Shown here in pieces: positions 61,613-64,000 of a stretch of 64,000 bases of DNA. The notes under the pieces were generated by a model. The model was not told where the DNA came from and did not search any database. It saw nothing but the letters and a program-made list of their open reading frames with translations. The position numbers were made by a program, and so were the translations under genes. The stretch's first letter is position 1. Each line of letters begins with the position of its first letter. Source of the DNA: Lysobacter sp. A03 (GTDB lineage Bacteria > Pseudomonadota > Gammaproteobacteria > Xanthomonadales > Xanthomonadaceae); contig NZ_JXSS01000048.1 in the NCBI RefSeq assembly GCF_000855665.1, forward strand, positions 62,001-126,000. Reading direction: 5' to 3'.

Positions 61613-64000
61613 ATCAGTCAGGGGAGGAGTCAGTGGGTTGATTCATAGAACAAGGAGTTTGCTTGGGCGGAAGGCGGGGGCTGGGAACCTCAGTCGAGAG
61701 GTCAGCATTCTTGACGCTTCCGGTCTATTTGATCGCCATGCATACTTGCAGATGTATCCGGATGTCGCAGCAAGCGATATGGATCCCATCGAGCATTACA
61801 TAATGCATGGTGTGGAAGAGGGTCGAAATCCATCGATGTGGTTTGATACCAGCTTTTATCTGGCGGAATATCCGGATGTCGCATCGTCGGGTATGAATCC
61901 ACTCCGGCATTTTCATGAGCATGGATGGAGAGAGTGGCGTAATCCATCACCAATGTTCGACATGAGAAGGTACGCAAAAGAGCATATGGTCGACGGGGTC
62001 GGTGAAGTAAATCCATTATTACATCGTATTAACAATTCTATCGATGATAGTGATGTGCAAGAGCGGGTGCGGGACTACGACGTGGTGAGGGCGTCTCGGT
62101 TGTTCGACGGCCAGTACTATCTTCAACAGTATCCCGATGTCGCAAAAGCTGCATTGGATCCGCTTGCGCATTATATTGAATGTGGGGCCAATGAAGGAAG
62201 AAGAGCTTCTGCCTGGTTCGATACGGCGTACTACCAAAAGGCCTATCCGGATGTCCTAGCGTCCGCTATAAATCCGCTCCGGCATTTTTGCGAATTCGGA
62301 TGGGGGGAGCTTCGCAACCCGAGTTCCGCTTTTGATACGGCGTGGTACTGGACCACCCATATGGCACGGAGCGGAGATCGAGGAAACCCGCTCGTTCATT
62401 TTGTCGAGACTGGGCTTGCCACGGGCTTGAAGCCGCGTGCTGTGGGTAAATTGAGTCCGCAGGATAAGCAGGAAATGATTTCGATAGCTCAGCAACTGGT
62501 AGCCGCAGGTGAGCTGGATATCGAAACGTATCAACTTGCCGGACAGGTGCTGGCCAAGTTGAAATCCTGGCCGGCTGCGGAAACCGCGTTTCGTGAAATT
62601 GTCGGATTACAGTGGGATTTTGCCTCCAATCACAGCCGGCTTGGCCATGCACTAGCGCAACAAGGAAAGTGGTGGCAGGTTGTCGAATCGCTATTGGTGG
62701 CAACAACACAAGACCCCTCGCGCGCCGACTGGTTTCATAAGTTGGGTGAAGCTCAGGAGAAGATGCACAGGTTTGGCTCTGCGGCCGATGCGTATCAGCG
62801 CGCGGCTGATATAGAGCCCGCCAATAGAGAATCGTGGTATCGACTTGGGTACGCGTACGAGAAATCGGGGAGACAGTCGCTTGCCGACAATGCCTATGAA
62901 AAGGCGATTAGGCTGAATAGAGACCTCGATGCCGGCAAGTTCGGGGTTGGCGTATTACATCAGGAGCGCGGTTACTGGAAGGATGCTGCGGAGGCGTATC
63001 AGAAGCTGGCAAAGGCGAGACCTTCGGACTCGGGTCTCCGATTTCGCCAGGGAATGGCGCATGATCGATGCTACGAATGGGATAAGGCAATTGGCTGCTA
63101 TGAGAAGGCAATCGCGCTTAGCCCTCGCATCCCGTACTGGCATTACCGCCTCGGCTTCGTTCTCGAGCGAATTGGTAGGATCGAGGCCGCAGCTGATGCA
63201 TATGGGCACGCGATCGAACTAAGCCCCAAGCTCATGTCCTACTGGTGCTATCGACAGGGATATGTCCTCGACATGGCCGGTCAGTATGCCCAAGCGTGTA
63301 AAGCCTATTTCGCGAGTACTCAGGATAGCCAGGAGCCATCTACTGTGTCGCCAGTCTATGAGCAGGGGGACGCATCGGGAGTCAATGCTAGATCGCTAGC
63401 GCCTCGTAGCGAGTACTTCTCGAGGTTTACCCAAGCACTCGAGGAAATCCTAGACGCGGATGGGACATGCGCAGAGACGCACTACGCGCTCGGCGCGCAA
63501 CACGAGCAGGCCGGAAGCTGGGAACTCGCGGCCACGTCCTATGGGAATGCCACGGCGAGGAGCGACAAACATAGACCCAACTGGTATTACAGGCTCGGGA
63601 CAGCGCTCTATCAGGCGGGTAGGGTGAAGGAGGCATGCGCTGCTTTTCGCGAAACACGAGTTTTAAAGCAGCCGTACGGTGTAGACATCTCGGCTTTTCA
63701 GAAGCACGCCGAACAATCGACACTAGCGGCATATCTCGAGTACACTCGGACCTTGCCGATCCAGCGACGTACAATAGTCTACGAGAGCTTCAATGGTGCC
63801 TCCATGGGGAGCAATCCCTACGCAATCTTTATGGAGCTTATCGATCGTCCTGATTTCTCCGGCTGGACCCATGTCTGGGCGCTCAAGGATAAGAACTCGG
63901 TTCCGGCGCACATAAGAGCCCGGCAGAATGTCGTGCTGGTCAGTCGACAGAGCGATCTCTATCGACGCTATTTGGCAACTGCCCAATATCTAATCAACGA
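61599..64000 (+). CDS. Repeat - TPR - glycerophosphotransferase protein (3' end outside window)
   Basis: A frame that stays open for 800 codons from ATG 61599 to the right edge with no stop. Residues about 43-280 carry repeats of the type FDxxYYLxxYPDVA, like the 970-residue protein. Residues about 340-690 look like TPR repeats (SAADAYQRAADIEPAN, LADNAYEKAIRLN, AIGCYEKAIALSP). From about 721 it becomes TagF-like (TIVYESFNGASMGSNPYAIF, FSGWTHVWALKD, YLATAQYLIN), continuing past the window. A second glycerophosphotransferase or glycosyltransferase of the same locus; the GC content is noticeably low in its first 700 bases. Confidence 0.82.
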   Translation, partial: MTGPESVRGGVSGLIHRTRSLLGRKAGAGNLSREVSILDASGLFDRHAYLQMYPDVAASDMDPIEHYIMHGVEEGRNPSMWFDTSFYLAEYPDVASSGMNPLRHFHEHGWREWRNPSPMFDMRRYAKEHMVDGVGEVNPLLHRINNSIDDSDVQERVRDYDVVRASRLFDGQYYLQQYPDVAKAALDPLAHYIECGANEGRRASAWFDTAYYQKAYPDVLASAINPLRHFCEFGWGELRNPSSAFDTAWYWTTHMARSGDRGNPLVHFVETGLATGLKPRAVGKLSPQDKQEMISIAQQLVAAGELDIETYQLAGQVLAKLKSWPAAETAFREIVGLQWDFASNHSRLGHALAQQGKWWQVVESLLVATTQDPSRADWFHKLGEAQEKMHRFGSAADAYQRAADIEPANRESWYRLGYAYEKSGRQSLADNAYEKAIRLNRDLDAGKFGVGVLHQERGYWKDAAEAYQKLAKARPSDSGLRFRQGMAHDRCYEWDKAIGCYEKAIALSPRIPYWHYRLGFVLERIGRIEAAADAYGHAIELSPKLMSYWCYRQGYVLDMAGQYAQACKAYFASTQDSQEPSTVSPVYEQGDASGVNARSLAPRSEYFSRFTQALEEILDADGTCAETHYALGAQHEQAGSWELAATSYGNATARSDKHRPNWYYRLGTALYQAGRVKEACAAFRETRVLKQPYGVDISAFQKHAEQSTLAAYLEYTRTLPIQRRTIVYESFNGASMGSNPYAIFMELIDRPDFSGWTHVWALKDKNSVPAHIRARQNVVLVSRQSDLYRRYLATAQYLIN

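Noticed and set aside
62266-62709. Minus-strand frames of up to 147 codons in the last gene
   Set aside because: The plus strand stays open for 800 codons with clear repeats, TPRs and a TagF-like segment; the minus frames have no motif.
1-64000. Insertion sequences, prophage or integrative element
   Set aside because: No transposase, integrase or phage structural genes and no terminal inverted repeats were seen; tRNA-Gln is not flanked by an integrase.

Overview
The window is 64 kb of high-GC chromosome from a gammaproteobacterium, most likely of the Xanthomonadaceae/Lysobacteraceae (Lysobacter, Luteimonas, Pseudoxanthomonas type). Support comes from a Xanthomonas-type Clp regulator, the block trpEGDC - HAD hydrolase - clp - speD - coq7, pilU, a metB-type gene directly beside a surface-polysaccharide locus (the known position of the Xanthomonas LPS locus), and pervasive ATGA/GTGA start-stop overlaps. 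I see no insertion sequence, prophage, CRISPR array or rRNA. All identifications come from reading motifs; no database search was run.

Layout. 0-7.9 kb: a TerC-family membrane protein cut by the left edge, a KaiC-like ATPase coupled to a small unknown protein, btuB under a cobalamin riboswitch, fRMsr plus a TfoX C-terminal protein, a phasin, queD and a first FNR-type regulator. 7.9-17.1 kb: a complete cbb3 oxidase cluster on the minus strand (ccoN-O-Q-P-orf-G-H-I-S plus a TauE/SafE-like protein), almost every junction translationally coupled, behind a perfect FNR box. 17.4-20.4 kb: nirK (lipoprotein with a fused cytochrome c domain), nirV and a SCO/SenC protein. 20.7-23.1 kb: fabA-fabB and a His-rich exported protein. 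23.2-33 kb: an nnrS operon that also holds a SirB2-like protein and two PLP enzymes, then quinol-type NO reductase, a second FNR and hemN. Together with two FNR-type regulators and four good FNR boxes, this is a microaerobic/denitrification island able to take nitrite through NO to N2O; no N2O reductase is present in the window.

33-37.9 kb: a four-gene archaic (Csu-type) chaperone-usher pilus operon. 38-47.6 kb: trpEGDC, HAD hydrolase, clp, speD, coq7, glcF, rplM-rpsI and tRNA-Gln(CTG). 47.6-54.8 kb: fumarylacetoacetate hydrolase-family gene plus maiA, pilU, two DUF4398-type envelope proteins, a YdcH-like protein, a CBS-domain cystathionine beta-synthase and a trans-sulfuration enzyme.

54.8-64 kb, running off the right edge: an ABC-exported surface-glycan locus of visibly lower GC, with Wzm, Wzt, a methyltransferase/P-loop fusion, two large glycerophosphotransferase-type proteins with shared N-terminal repeats, and a TagD-type glycerol-3-phosphate cytidylyltransferase. 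The gene content predicts a glycerol-phosphate (teichoic-acid-like) polymer exported by Wzm/Wzt. Wzt and the methyltransferase fusion share a C-terminal domain, which suggests a chain-capping and export-recognition pair. I consider this the most interesting and least described part of the window. The last gene is an uninterrupted 800-codon frame with no stop inside the window, so an ORF list that requires a stop codon would miss it.
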